A DNA stretch of 64,000 nucleotides from Kitasatospora setae KM-6054. GTDB taxonomy: Bacteria > Actinomycetota > Actinomycetes > Streptomycetales > Streptomycetaceae. The DNA lies in NCBI RefSeq assembly GCF_000269985.1, contig NC_016109.1, positions 8,025,001-8,089,000 of the forward strand, in the 5' to 3' direction. The notes under the pieces are model-generated. The model saw only the letters and a program-made list of their open reading frames with translations, had not been told where the DNA came from and ran no database searches. Below, piece after piece: positions 18,075-26,031 of the stretch. Positions within the stretch are counted from its first letter, which is position 1, and each line of letters opens with the position of its first letter. The position numbers were made by a program, and so were the translations under genes.

Positions 18075-19196
18075 TCAGCGCGCCGCCCGCAGCCGGTCGG
18101 GGGAGCAGTGGGCCCACATCGGATGGGTCTCCCCGGTGGCGATGCGGGTGGTCAGGGTCCGCCCGATGAACGGGGCGAGGGTGATGCCGCTGTTGGCGAA
18201 GGCCTCGTAGTAGCCGGAGACGGCGGACAGCGCGCCGAGGCTGGGGAAGCCGTCCGCGGGGAACACGGCGGTACCGACGCGCACCCGCTCCACCGCGGCC
18301 GACTCGAGCGCGGGAACCGTGCGGTACGCGCGCTCCAGCAGGTCCTTGACGAGCGCGTCGTCGGGGTCGGAGCGCAGCCCGTCCGGCAGCCGGGCGTCGA
18401 CCTGGTCGGAGCGCACCCGCACCCGCCCCGGCCCCGCCGACCGGACGTGGGCCTGCGCGCCGCGCAGCACGTGCCGCACCGGATCGCCGTCGGTGACCAG
18501 GTCGATCACCAGGCTGCTGCGCGTCGCGAAGCCTTCGAGGGGGGCGGTGCCGAGCGTCGCGGCCACCGCGGGCGTCCCCGGGCCGGCGGCGTTGACCACG
18601 GCGTCGACCTCGATGCGGTCACCCGCCTCCAGGCGCAGCGCCCGCACCTCGCCGCCGCGGACCTCGACGGCGTCGACCGCGCCGTTCCACAGCGTCAGCC
18701 GCCCGGTGGCCCCGGCGGCCGCCAGCATCTCGGAGACCAGCTTCGGCCCGTCGACCCAGGCCTCGTCCGGGAACCGGACGACCGGTGTCCCGGGGTCCGG
18801 GAAGGCGACCCCCGGCTCCCGGTCGCGGTTCACCCGGGCCGCGTCGGACCATGCCGTCCGGTAGCCCCAGGAGTCGAGGCGGCGGACCACGTCCGCGAAG
18901 GACGGGCCGGCGCCGCCCTCCTCGTCGTCCCAGGCGAGGCTCTCGGTGGGATGCCACCAGGGGGCCGAGTAGAACTGCTCGGCGAACCGGGCGTGTTCGA
19001 TCATTCCGGTGTGGCTCAGTTCGAACCTCGGGTACGTCGGCTGCTGGACCGCGCTCAGCCGCGCGAAGCTGACGTCGGTGGTCAGGCCGCCGGGTTCGGC
19101 CCGTTCCACGCAGTGCACCCGCATCCCGCGCTGGGCAAGACTGAAAGCGAGGCAGGCGCCGATGACGCCCGCTCCCACGATCCCTACGGTTTTCAC
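18075..19196 (-). CDS. FAD-dependent amine/amino-acid oxidoreductase (DAO family)
   Basis: 373 residues from a GTG start. GGAGGGG ending 4 nt upstream supports it; the in-frame ATG four codons earlier overlaps that same SD and is unlikely. The N terminus has the Rossmann GAGVIG motif (residues 8-13) followed by an acidic strand end (VERAEPGG). The fold continues as a D-amino-acid-oxidase/glycine-oxidase type protein with a second FAD-contact segment near the C terminus (ANSGITLAPFIG). Such enzymes oxidise C-N bonds to imines with FAD. It is the first gene of the minus-strand operon with the cucumopine-synthase-like protein and P450, and is divergent from the anthranilate synthase gene. A role in oxidising a tryptophan-derived amine, or a tetrahydro-beta-carboline, is inferred only from this context. 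Confidence 0.85.
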   Translation of the reverse strand: MKTVGIVGAGVIGACLAFSLAQRGMRVHCVERAEPGGLTTDVSFARLSAVQQPTYPRFELSHTGMIEHARFAEQFYSAPWWHPTESLAWDDEEGGAGPSFADVVRRLDSWGYRTAWSDAARVNRDREPGVAFPDPGTPVVRFPDEAWVDGPKLVSEMLAAAGATGRLTLWNGAVDAVEVRGGEVRALRLEAGDRIEVDAVVNAAGPGTPAVAATLGTAPLEGFATRSSLVIDLVTDGDPVRHVLRGAQAHVRSAGPGRVRVRSDQVDARLPDGLRSDPDDALVKDLLERAYRTVPALESAAVERVRVGTAVFPADGFPSLGALSAVSGYYEAFANSGITLAPFIGRTLTTRIATGETHPMWAHCSPDRLRAAR

Positions 19197-19716
19197 TGTC
19201 CCCTCCATGTCTCGGGGTCTCGGGGCCCCGGTGTCTCGGGCGGACGCGGCCGCCGGGGCGCGTCCGGTACGTGCCGGGCGCTCCCCGGCGGCCGTCCGGT
19301 CACAGCAGGCCGGCGATGCCGAAGGCCGGGTCGAGCGACCGGTCGCGGTCGAGCCGCGGACCGCAGGGTCGCGGGCCGTGCGCGCGCCCGTCCTGGTGAT
19401 GAAGGTCAGCCGGGGGCGTCCGACGGCCGGGCCGGCACGTCCGCCAGGGCGGCGCGGTCCGGCCGGACCGGCTGATGCTCCGCCGGAGCGTCGCGCCAGG
19501 AGACGAGCAGGTCGGAAATCGTCATGAATGCAGGCCAACACGGTCCCCGTCCGGGGCGCAATGAATTCCTTGATTGGTCCGGCTGACAGCCGGACCAATG
19601 GTCTGGCCAACCGTCACCTGGGCGATGGCATAGTTTCCGAACGACGGGCCGGCGGCCGGGCTTTTTCGGCCTTTGTCTACTTTTGCTGCCAACTATGGAG
19701 GTGCGTCATCTCCGTG
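19197..19716. promoter_or_regulatory. Divergent intergenic regulatory region
   Basis: About 520 bp separate the FAD oxidase operon (minus) from the anthranilate synthase operon (plus). I see no convincing gene. The right-hand 160 bp is noticeably less GC-rich than its surroundings and contains the 27-bp palindrome annotated separately. Both operons are probably controlled from here. Confidence 0.6.
19573..19610. promoter_or_regulatory. Palindromic operator with a third half-site
   Basis: A perfect inverted repeat with 13-bp arms (ATTGGTCCGGCTG) around a single A spans 19573-19599. A further related half-site, TGGTCTGGCCAA (19599-19610), follows directly and pairs imperfectly (7 of 8) with the preceding CCGGACCA. 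The site is 115-145 bp upstream of the anthranilate synthase start. The adjacent MocR-type regulator is the obvious candidate binder, but that is inference. Confidence 0.7.
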
Positions 19717-21153
19717 ATGACGGAATTACTCGACGTCACCGTGACCGCGATTTCCGTGGAGACGACCGCGAGAGCGCTGGAAGTTCGTGCCGAATTGTGT
19801 CGGATCCTCGGCCCGGAGGAGGTCTTCCTGCTCGACGACCTGCACCCGGACCGGTCCCACGCGGGCACCGGCACCGTGGTGGGCTTCGGCCGGCTCGCCG
19901 AGATCTCGGTGACCGGGGACCGGGTCACCGTGCGCGGCAGCGGCCCGGTCGCCGACCTGCTGCGGGCCCGCTGCGGCCGGACGACGACCGACCCCTGGGC
20001 CATGCTCCGCCGGGTCACGGCCCTGTTCCGGGTGCACACCGACGTCCGCGGATTCTCCTTCGGCTTCCTCACCACGGTCGGCTACGACGCGGCCGCGTAC
20101 ATGGAGGAGCTGCCGCCGCGGCAGGTCGAACCCGACGTGCCGGACCTGACCCTGACCCTCTTCCAGGACACCCTGTGGTTCGGCCGCCAGGACGGCCCGC
20201 CGGTGCTGCTCCGCGCCAGCGGCCCCGGACTGCCCGAGCCGCTGCCGCTCGGGCTGCTGCGCGGCATCCCCGACGCCGACCTCCCGGTGCCGGACGCCCC
20301 CGCCCCGCTGGAGGTGCGCGACACCGTCGACCGGGAGACGTTCCTGGGCTGGGTCGAACGCTGCCTGGACCGCATCCGGGTCGGGGACATCTACCAGATC
20401 CAGGTCGGCCACCGGATCGACGTCCGCAGCGCACTGACGCCGGAGGAGGTGTACCGGCGCCTGAGCGCCCGCAACCCGTCGCCGTACATGTACCTGCTCA
20501 CCCAGTCCGGCACGACGCTCGTCGGCGCGAGCCCGGAACTGCTGTTCCGGCTGGACGACGGCCTGATCACCATGCGGCCGATCGCCGGGACGACGCGCCG
20601 CGACCCGACCGGCGCCGACAACGCGCGGCGGGTCGCCGAGCTGAGGGCCGACGTCAAGGAACGGGCGGAGCACGTGATGCTCGTCGACCTGAGCCGCAAC
20701 GACGTCGGCCGGGTCTGCCGGCCCGGCACCCTCGCGGTGACCGACCTGATGAAGGTCGAGGAGTTCTCCCACGTGTTCCACCTGGTGTCCACCGTGACCG
20801 GCACCCTGGACGCGGGCCGGGACGTCTGGGACGTGCTGTGCGCGACGTTCCCCGCCGGCACCATGACGGGGGCGCCGAAGCTGCGCGCGATGGAGATCAT
20901 CGACGAGATCGAGATCGAGCGCCGCGGCCTCTACGCGGGCGCCGTCGGCCTGGTGGACGTCCGGGGGTGGGCCGAGTTCGCCCTCTGCATCCGGACCGTC
21001 ACGCACCGCGAGCCCTCCCCGGGGGACCACCGGTACGCCACCCAGAGCTGCGCGGGAGTGGTCGCCCTGTCCGAGCCGAAGCGGGAGTGGGACGAGACCC
21101 TGGCCAAGATGGGGGCCGCCCACTGGGCGCTCACCGGGAAGGAGCTGGCATGA
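19717..21153 (+). CDS. trpE: Anthranilate synthase component I (chorismate-utilising)
   Basis: 478 residues. Converts chorismate with ammonia from component II to anthranilate. The active-site segment reads PIAGT (288-292); Ala at this position is typical of anthranilate synthase, whereas aminodeoxychorismate synthase (PabB) has Lys. The C-terminal chorismate-binding core (HVMLVDLSRNDVGR, GTMTGAPKLRAMEIID) is intact. The start is uncertain: GGAGG at 19697-19701 lies 12 nt before GTG 19714 and 15 nt before ATG 19717. The stop overlaps the amidotransferase start (ATGA). Its place between cluster genes, rather than in a trp operon, suggests a pathway-dedicated copy that bypasses limits on primary tryptophan supply. 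Whether it keeps feedback inhibition by tryptophan cannot be judged here. Confidence 0.92.
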   Translation: MTELLDVTVTAISVETTARALEVRAELCRILGPEEVFLLDDLHPDRSHAGTGTVVGFGRLAEISVTGDRVTVRGSGPVADLLRARCGRTTTDPWAMLRRVTALFRVHTDVRGFSFGFLTTVGYDAAAYMEELPPRQVEPDVPDLTLTLFQDTLWFGRQDGPPVLLRASGPGLPEPLPLGLLRGIPDADLPVPDAPAPLEVRDTVDRETFLGWVERCLDRIRVGDIYQIQVGHRIDVRSALTPEEVYRRLSARNPSPYMYLLTQSGTTLVGASPELLFRLDDGLITMRPIAGTTRRDPTGADNARRVAELRADVKERAEHVMLVDLSRNDVGRVCRPGTLAVTDLMKVEEFSHVFHLVSTVTGTLDAGRDVWDVLCATFPAGTMTGAPKLRAMEIIDEIEIERRGLYAGAVGLVDVRGWAEFALCIRTVTHREPSPGDHRYATQSCAGVVALSEPKREWDETLAKMGAAHWALTGKELA

Positions 21154-21734
21154 GAGTGCTGGTGGTGGACGCGCTGGACAGCTTCGTCCACATCATCGAC
21201 CAGTACCTGCGCGAACTCGGGGCGGAGACCGAGGTGGTCCGCTCCGGTACGCGCACCGCGCGGGAACTGTCCGGGTGGCGGCCGGACGCCGTGGTCCTGG
21301 GGCCCGGGCCCGGCCACCCCGCCGACTCCGGCCACGTGGAGCTGGTCCGGCACTTCGCCGGCGACGTCCCGCTGCTCGGCGTGTGCCTCGGGCACCAGGC
21401 CATCGCGCTGGCCTTCGGCGGCCAGGTGCGACTCGCGGACCACCTCATGCACGGGCGCACCAGCGAGATCGACCACGACGGCCTGGGCGTGTTCGCGGGC
21501 CTGCCGGCCCGGCACACGGTCACCCGCTACCACTCGATCGTCGTGGCCGATCCGCTGCCGGCCGAGCTCGTCTGCACGGCGCGGTCCACCGACGACGGCT
21601 ACCCGATGGGCCTGCGCCACCGCGACCTTCCGGTCGAGGGCGTGCAGTTCCACCCGGAGAGCATCACCACCGGCGCCGGCCTCACGATGCTGGAGAACTT
21701 CCTGGCCGGCGTCAGGACCCCGGTCGCCCGGTGA
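21150..21734 (+). CDS. trpG: Anthranilate synthase component II, glutamine amidotransferase
   Basis: 194 residues, class I glutamine amidotransferase. It hydrolyses glutamine and channels ammonia to component I. The catalytic triad is visible: Cys79 in GVCLGHQ, and His168 and Glu170 in FHPES. Start ATG overlaps the component I stop by 4 bp, as expected for a stoichiometric complex. The 3' end overlaps the convergent MocR gene by 23 bp, an arrangement that allows transcriptional interference between regulator and enzyme genes. Confidence 0.93.
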   Translation: MRVLVVDALDSFVHIIDQYLRELGAETEVVRSGTRTARELSGWRPDAVVLGPGPGHPADSGHVELVRHFAGDVPLLGVCLGHQAIALAFGGQVRLADHLMHGRTSEIDHDGLGVFAGLPARHTVTRYHSIVVADPLPAELVCTARSTDDGYPMGLRHRDLPVEGVQFHPESITTGAGLTMLENFLAGVRTPVAR

Positions 21735-23094
21735 CCTCGCCCAGGGACCGGGCGAGCACGCCGACCGCGTCCGGGATCAGGCTGCGGCGCACCGCGCCGT
21801 AGCCGATCGCCACCCCGGACGACGGCGGCCGGTGACCGAAGTGGAAGTGCCTGCCGGGGTGCACGATCACCGACCTCGCCCGCGCCAGGGCGGCGAGCCG
21901 GGCGTCGTCGACGCCCTCGGGCAACTGGACGTAGGCGTGGATGCCCGTCGGCTCACCGGTCATCCGCGCGCCCGGCAGGCGCTCCTCGACGGCGTCCCGA
22001 AGCGCCGCGCGCCGCGCCCGCAGGAGGGTCCGGACGTCCCGGATGTGCTGGTCCAGCATGCCGGACGCGATGAAGTGCGCGAACGTCAGCTGGGTGAGCG
22101 GATCCGGGACGCCCAACGGGATCCGGCGGAGCCGGTCCGCGACCGTGTCCGGCGCCGCCACCCAGCCGAGCGGGACGCACGGGCCGAACATCGCCCCGGT
22201 GGTCCCGATGTACACCACCCGCTCCGGGCGGCGCCGCTGCAGGGCGAGCGGGCCGCCGCCGGCGCCGAACCACAGGTGCCCGTCCCGGTCGTACTCGATC
22301 ACCCAGCCGTCCACGTCCGCGGCCCAGCTCAGCAGGGCCTCCCGGCGCTCCGGTGACAGCACGGCCCCGGTGGGCACCTGCGACACCGGGGTGACCAGCA
22401 CGGCGCGCGCCCCGGACCGGGCGAGGGCCTCCACGTTGACGCCGTCGCCGTCCACGGGGATCCCGCTGATCCGCAGCCCCGCGCGCTTGGCGATCCTGAT
22501 CTGCCAGGGCGCGCCCGGGTTCTCCACGGCGATGTGGTCGACACCGAGGTCGTGCAGGATGTGGCAGACGACGTCGACGGTGTGGTCGAAGTCCGCGGTG
22601 ACGGTGAGGTCGGCGGTGGTCGTCAGGACCCCCCGCGAGCGGCCGAGGTACGCCGCGAGCTCCTTCCGGAGCACCGGGTCGCCGAGCGGGTACCGCTGCG
22701 GGCCCGCCCCGCCGATCGACTGCCCCACGTACTCGTAGGCCCGCAGCCACTCGCGGGACGGGAACAGCGTCGAGTTCGTCGCGTCGACCCGCAGGTCGTA
22801 CCGGGCCTTCGGGGCCAGGGCCGGTGCGGCCGGGTCCCGGTCGGGGTCCGGCAGGTGGGTCGCCACCCTGGTCCCCGACCCCTGGGTGGACCGCAGGTAC
22901 CCTCCGGCGGCCAACTGCTCGTAGGCCTGGACCACGACGCTGCGCGAGACCCCGAGGTCCTCGGCGAGGTCCCGGCTCGACGGCAGCCGGACACCCGGAT
23001 GCAGGGTTCCGTCCGCTATCCGTTCGCGGATGGTCTCCTGGATCTGCGTGGTGATCGAGCGCGGTAACTTCCGGTTGATGGATATCGGTAGCAT
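21712..23094 (-). CDS. MocR-type GntR regulator with degenerate aminotransferase domain
   Basis: 460 residues. N-terminal GntR winged helix (about 10-77; PSSRDLAEDLGVSRS is the recognition region) joined to a fold-type-I aminotransferase-like domain (about 100-455). MocR proteins normally bind PLP through a Lys in a GTxSK segment. Here the segment reads GTTGAMFGP with Ala301 in the Lys position, and the usual HQYPTG appears as SQVPTG. Covalent PLP binding is therefore unlikely, and the domain may sense another ligand such as an aromatic amine. It lies between the anthranilate synthase and phosphoribosyltransferase genes, convergent with one and divergent from the other, so it is the best candidate cluster-specific regulator. 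Confidence 0.9.
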   Translation of the reverse strand: MLPISINRKLPRSITTQIQETIRERIADGTLHPGVRLPSSRDLAEDLGVSRSVVVQAYEQLAAGGYLRSTQGSGTRVATHLPDPDRDPAAPALAPKARYDLRVDATNSTLFPSREWLRAYEYVGQSIGGAGPQRYPLGDPVLRKELAAYLGRSRGVLTTTADLTVTADFDHTVDVVCHILHDLGVDHIAVENPGAPWQIRIAKRAGLRISGIPVDGDGVNVEALARSGARAVLVTPVSQVPTGAVLSPERREALLSWAADVDGWVIEYDRDGHLWFGAGGGPLALQRRRPERVVYIGTTGAMFGPCVPLGWVAAPDTVADRLRRIPLGVPDPLTQLTFAHFIASGMLDQHIRDVRTLLRARRAALRDAVEERLPGARMTGEPTGIHAYVQLPEGVDDARLAALARARSVIVHPGRHFHFGHRPPSSGVAIGYGAVRRSLIPDAVGVLARSLGEVTGRPGS

Positions 23095-23132
23095 TTTTCC
23101 CCCGTAGCAGCCGGTCGCCCGGTCAGCGTGGA

Positions 23133-23146
23133 TCCCCGATCGGGGA
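23133..23146. promoter_or_regulatory. Perfect 14-bp palindrome in the regulator-trpD divergent promoter
   Basis: TCCCCGATCGGGGA is self-complementary and sits 39 bp upstream of the MocR start, in the 163-bp divergent gap before the phosphoribosyltransferase gene. It could be an operator, but it does not resemble the 27-bp palindrome upstream of component I. In such GC-rich DNA, chance palindromes occur. Confidence 0.35.
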
Positions 23147-23257
23147 CGAGTCGGTCTTCACTGCGGAAGTGGTCCGCTCACAGGACGGCGGAATGGACTT
23201 GGCCGATGCCGCCGCCTGCCGCGATGCTCCGGGTAGACAGTCGGCGAAGGAGTGGCG

Positions 23258-24364
23258 ATGACCGGCCAGAGCACCGCATCCGACACCGTTCGGAAACGAT
23301 GGGCGGATATTCTTTCGGCCCTCACGGACCGCCGGAACCTCGACGGGGCCGACGCGGAGTGGGCCATGGGCGAGACCCTGCGCGGCTCCGTCGACGACGC
23401 CAGGCTCGCCGGCCTGCTCGTGGGCCTGCGGTCGAAGGGGGAAACCGTCGCGGAACTCGACGGCCTGGTCCGCGCCATGGACGAGCACGCGGTCAGCGTG
23501 CGGGCGGACGGGCCGCTGCTGGACATCGTGGGTACCGGCGGGGACACGGCCCGCACCGTGAACATCTCCACCGTCTCGGCGATCGTGGCGGCGGCGGCGG
23601 GCGCGCGCGTCGTCAAGCACGGCAACCGCTCGGCCTCCTCGGCCTCCTCGGCCTCCTCGGCCTGCGGTCCGGCGGACCTGCTCGAGGAACTGGGCGTGGT
23701 CATCGACCTGCCCCCGGCGACGGTGCCGCAGGTGCTGGCCGAAGCGGGCATCGCCTTCTGCTTCGCCCCGCTGTTCCATCCCGCGATGCGCCACGCCTCC
23801 GCGGTGCGCCGCCGGCTCGGCGTGCCGACGGCCTTCAACGTGCTCGGCCCGCTGACCAACCCGGCGGCGCCCGCCGCCTCCGCCGTCGGCGTCGCCGACG
23901 CCCGGACGGCCCCGGTCGTCGCCGGAGTGCTGGCCCGCCGGAACCGCTCGGCGCTCGTCTTCCGCGGCGACGACGGGCTCGACGGACTGACGGTCACCAC
24001 GACGTCCCAGGTGTGGGTGGTGCGGGCCGCGACGGTGCGCCAGGAGGTCTTCGACCCCCGGGACCTCGGCATCCCGCCGGCGACGCCGGACGCCCTCCGC
24101 GGCGGCAGCCCGGCGGACAACGCGGAGATCGCCCGGAGCATGCTGGCCGGCGGCCGCGGCCCGGTCCGGGACGCCGTCCTGCTGTCCGCCGCGGCGGGGC
24201 TCACCGCCGCGACCCCCGGCACCGCACCGCTCACGGAGCAACTGGGGGCCGCCATGGCGCGGGCCGCCGACGCCGTCGACAGCGGTGACGCCGCGGAACT
24301 CCTCGACCGGTGGGTCAAGGTGACGGCCCGACTGGGCGAGGACGCGGCACTGGCGGCCGGATGA
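23258..24364 (+). CDS. trpD: Anthranilate phosphoribosyltransferase with expanded active-site loop
   Basis: 368 residues. Joins anthranilate to PRPP in the second step toward tryptophan. Start ATG 23258 is chosen over GTG 23252 because AAGGAG ends 5 nt before the ATG. The PRPP-binding DIVGTGGD motif and the VKHGNR anthranilate/PRPP loop are present. In the family the loop usually reads about NRxxSSxCGxAD. Here it is NRSASSASSASSACGPAD, six residues longer, encoded by three copies of a 9-bp repeat plus a variant. Together with components I and II it covers chorismate to phosphoribosylanthranilate, so the cluster appears to boost tryptophan rather than use free anthranilate as such. The remaining trpC, F, A and B steps must come from primary metabolism. 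Confidence 0.92.
   Translation: MTGQSTASDTVRKRWADILSALTDRRNLDGADAEWAMGETLRGSVDDARLAGLLVGLRSKGETVAELDGLVRAMDEHAVSVRADGPLLDIVGTGGDTARTVNISTVSAIVAAAAGARVVKHGNRSASSASSASSACGPADLLEELGVVIDLPPATVPQVLAEAGIAFCFAPLFHPAMRHASAVRRRLGVPTAFNVLGPLTNPAAPAASAVGVADARTAPVVAGVLARRNRSALVFRGDDGLDGLTVTTTSQVWVVRAATVRQEVFDPRDLGIPPATPDALRGGSPADNAEIARSMLAGGRGPVRDAVLLSAAAGLTAATPGTAPLTEQLGAAMARAADAVDSGDAAELLDRWVKVTARLGEDAALAAG
23630..23665 (+). repeat. 9-bp in-frame tandem repeat in trpD
   Basis: TCGGCCTCC occurs three times (23630-23656), followed by TCGGCCTGC. It encodes Ser-Ala-Ser units inside the substrate-binding loop. Slipped-strand changes would alter loop length by three residues without a frameshift. Confidence 0.9.
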
Positions 24365-24655
24365 GCGGACCTCCGGCGGTGCGGCCGAAGCGGTGCGGTG
24401 TGGTCGGTGCGGTCAGTGTGGTCGGTGCGGCCAGGGGGAGCGTCCGCGAACGCGTCGACCACCCCGGGCCGGCCGGTCGGGCGCCCGCTCATGCCGGGGC
24501 CTCGCTCCGCGGAGCCTCAGGGCGCCTCCCGGCCGTGCCTTCCCACCGCTTCCACCGCTTCCACCGCTCCGGGCGGACTCCGGTCTGGGCCGGAATGCTC
24601 ATCGGACAATGCCCTTCCCCCGTTCGTGCCGTCCGGACCGGCGGTCTCCGGCCGG
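24365..24655. repeat. Convergent intergenic region with short direct repeats
   Basis: No gene is evident between trpD and the convergent MFS gene. There are two short tandem repeats: an 18-bp unit repeated twice (24398-24434, one mismatch, core GTGTGGTCGGTGCGG) and a 9-bp unit CCACCGCTT repeated three times with one mismatch (24543-24569). No strong terminator hairpin was found. Confidence 0.6.
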
Positions 24656-25912
24656 TCAGTGCCCGGGCGACGCGGCGCGCTCCGGCGCCGAAGGTGCCAC
24701 GCCGGGCTCTCCGGCCCCGGCCCGTCGCACGGTGCCCCGACCGGCCACCAGCGAGACCGCGATCTGGGCGGCCGCGACCACGCACATCAGTGCCAGCGGT
24801 CCCCGCCAGCCGGCGCCGTCGGTGTGCAGCAGCCCGAAGAGCACGGGGCCGACGGCCGCGAGGAGGTACCCGACCGACTGCGCCATCGCCGACAGGGCGC
24901 CCGCCCCGGCCGCGTCCTGGGCGCGCATGCCGAGGAACGCGAGCGCGAGCACCAGGCAGGCCCCGCCGCCCAGGCCCAGCACGACGCACCACAGCAGGGC
25001 CAGGTCCGGGGCCACCACGAGCCCGAGGTAGCCGAGGAACAGCACGGCCGAACAGACCGTCGCCAGCGCCCGCTGGTCACGCGCCCAGCGCAGCGCGCCC
25101 GGCACCGCCAGGCTGGTCCCGACCGCGACCACCTGGAACAGGAACAGCAGCCAGCCGGCCTCGGCCGCGCTGACACCGCTGTCCTGGAAGACCTGGGGCA
25201 TCCAGGTGACGATCACGTAGAAGCCGAAGGACTGCAGACCCATGAACGCGGTGACCGCCCACGCGAGGCCCGATCCCCAGGGCAGCCGGTGCTGACCGCG
25301 CGCCGCCGACGGCGGGGCGGCCGGCGCGGTGCGCATCTGGGGGATCCAGAGCAGCACGGCCACCACCGCGAGCACGACCCAGCAGCCCAGGGCCGTGGAC
25401 CAGCCGCCCGGAGCGGAGTCGCTGATCGGCACCGCCACCCCGGACGCGATCGCGGCGACACCGCCCATCACCGTCGCGTAGGCACTGGTCAACATCCCGA
25501 CCTTGGTGGGGAAGTCGCGCTTGATGAGGCTCGGCAGCAGGACGTTGCCGGCGGCGATGCCCGCCCCGATCAGCACGGTCCCCGCGAACAGGCCGACCAC
25601 CGAAGGCAGCCACCGGACCGCGATGCCCAGCGTGAGCACGACGAGCGCGCCCCCCAGCAGACGCTCGCTCCCCCACCGCACGGCGAGCCGGGGCACCATC
25701 GGGGAGAGCGCCGCGAACGCCAGCAGCGGCAGGGTGTTCAGCAGGCCGAGGGTACCCGAGCTCAACCCCAGGTCGTCCTTCAGGCGGTCCAGCAACGGCC
25801 CGACGCCGGTCAGGCTCGCCCGGAGATTGGCCGCCGCGACGAGCAGCCCCCACACCAACAGCGCCTGTCCGGAACGCCGTGTCGATTTCGTGTCCATGAC
25901 CGTCATCATCAA
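24656..25912 (-). CDS. MFS transporter, CynX/NimT-like
   Basis: 418 residues with about 12 hydrophobic segments and a short basic central loop, typical of the major facilitator superfamily. The N terminus (AANLRASLTGVGPLL) and overall pattern fit the CynX/NimT (cyanate/2-nitroimidazole) branch. First ATG at 25912 is preceded by AGGG at a plausible distance; further ATGs within six codons cannot be excluded. It is divergent from an MmyB-type regulator, an arrangement in which the regulator usually controls the transporter. Position at the edge of the PKS/tryptophan cluster makes product export or self-resistance possible, though this pair could equally be a neighbouring stand-alone unit. Confidence 0.88.
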   Translation of the reverse strand: MMMTVMDTKSTRRSGQALLVWGLLVAAANLRASLTGVGPLLDRLKDDLGLSSGTLGLLNTLPLLAFAALSPMVPRLAVRWGSERLLGGALVVLTLGIAVRWLPSVVGLFAGTVLIGAGIAAGNVLLPSLIKRDFPTKVGMLTSAYATVMGGVAAIASGVAVPISDSAPGGWSTALGCWVVLAVVAVLLWIPQMRTAPAAPPSAARGQHRLPWGSGLAWAVTAFMGLQSFGFYVIVTWMPQVFQDSGVSAAEAGWLLFLFQVVAVGTSLAVPGALRWARDQRALATVCSAVLFLGYLGLVVAPDLALLWCVVLGLGGGACLVLALAFLGMRAQDAAGAGALSAMAQSVGYLLAAVGPVLFGLLHTDGAGWRGPLALMCVVAAAQIAVSLVAGRGTVRRAGAGEPGVAPSAPERAASPGH

Positions 25913-26031
25913 TTTCCCTGGTGGCGCTCAACCAGACCGCACGGAGACTAGCCCCGCCAGGGCCACCCTCGGCGTCGGGCGGTGCCGCGCCGCGGGATCC
26001 GCCCGTCGGTGCGGACGGGTAACCTGGCCGT

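Noticed and set aside
15709..18210. Long plus-strand frame across the P450 and cucumopine-synthase-like genes
   Set aside because: Composition is typical of an antisense frame; the minus strand has intact motifs, good starts and SD sites.
19717..21734. Aminodeoxychorismate (PABA) synthase pair
   Set aside because: The chorismate enzyme has PIAGT with Ala rather than the PabB Lys, and an anthranilate phosphoribosyltransferase is encoded nearby.
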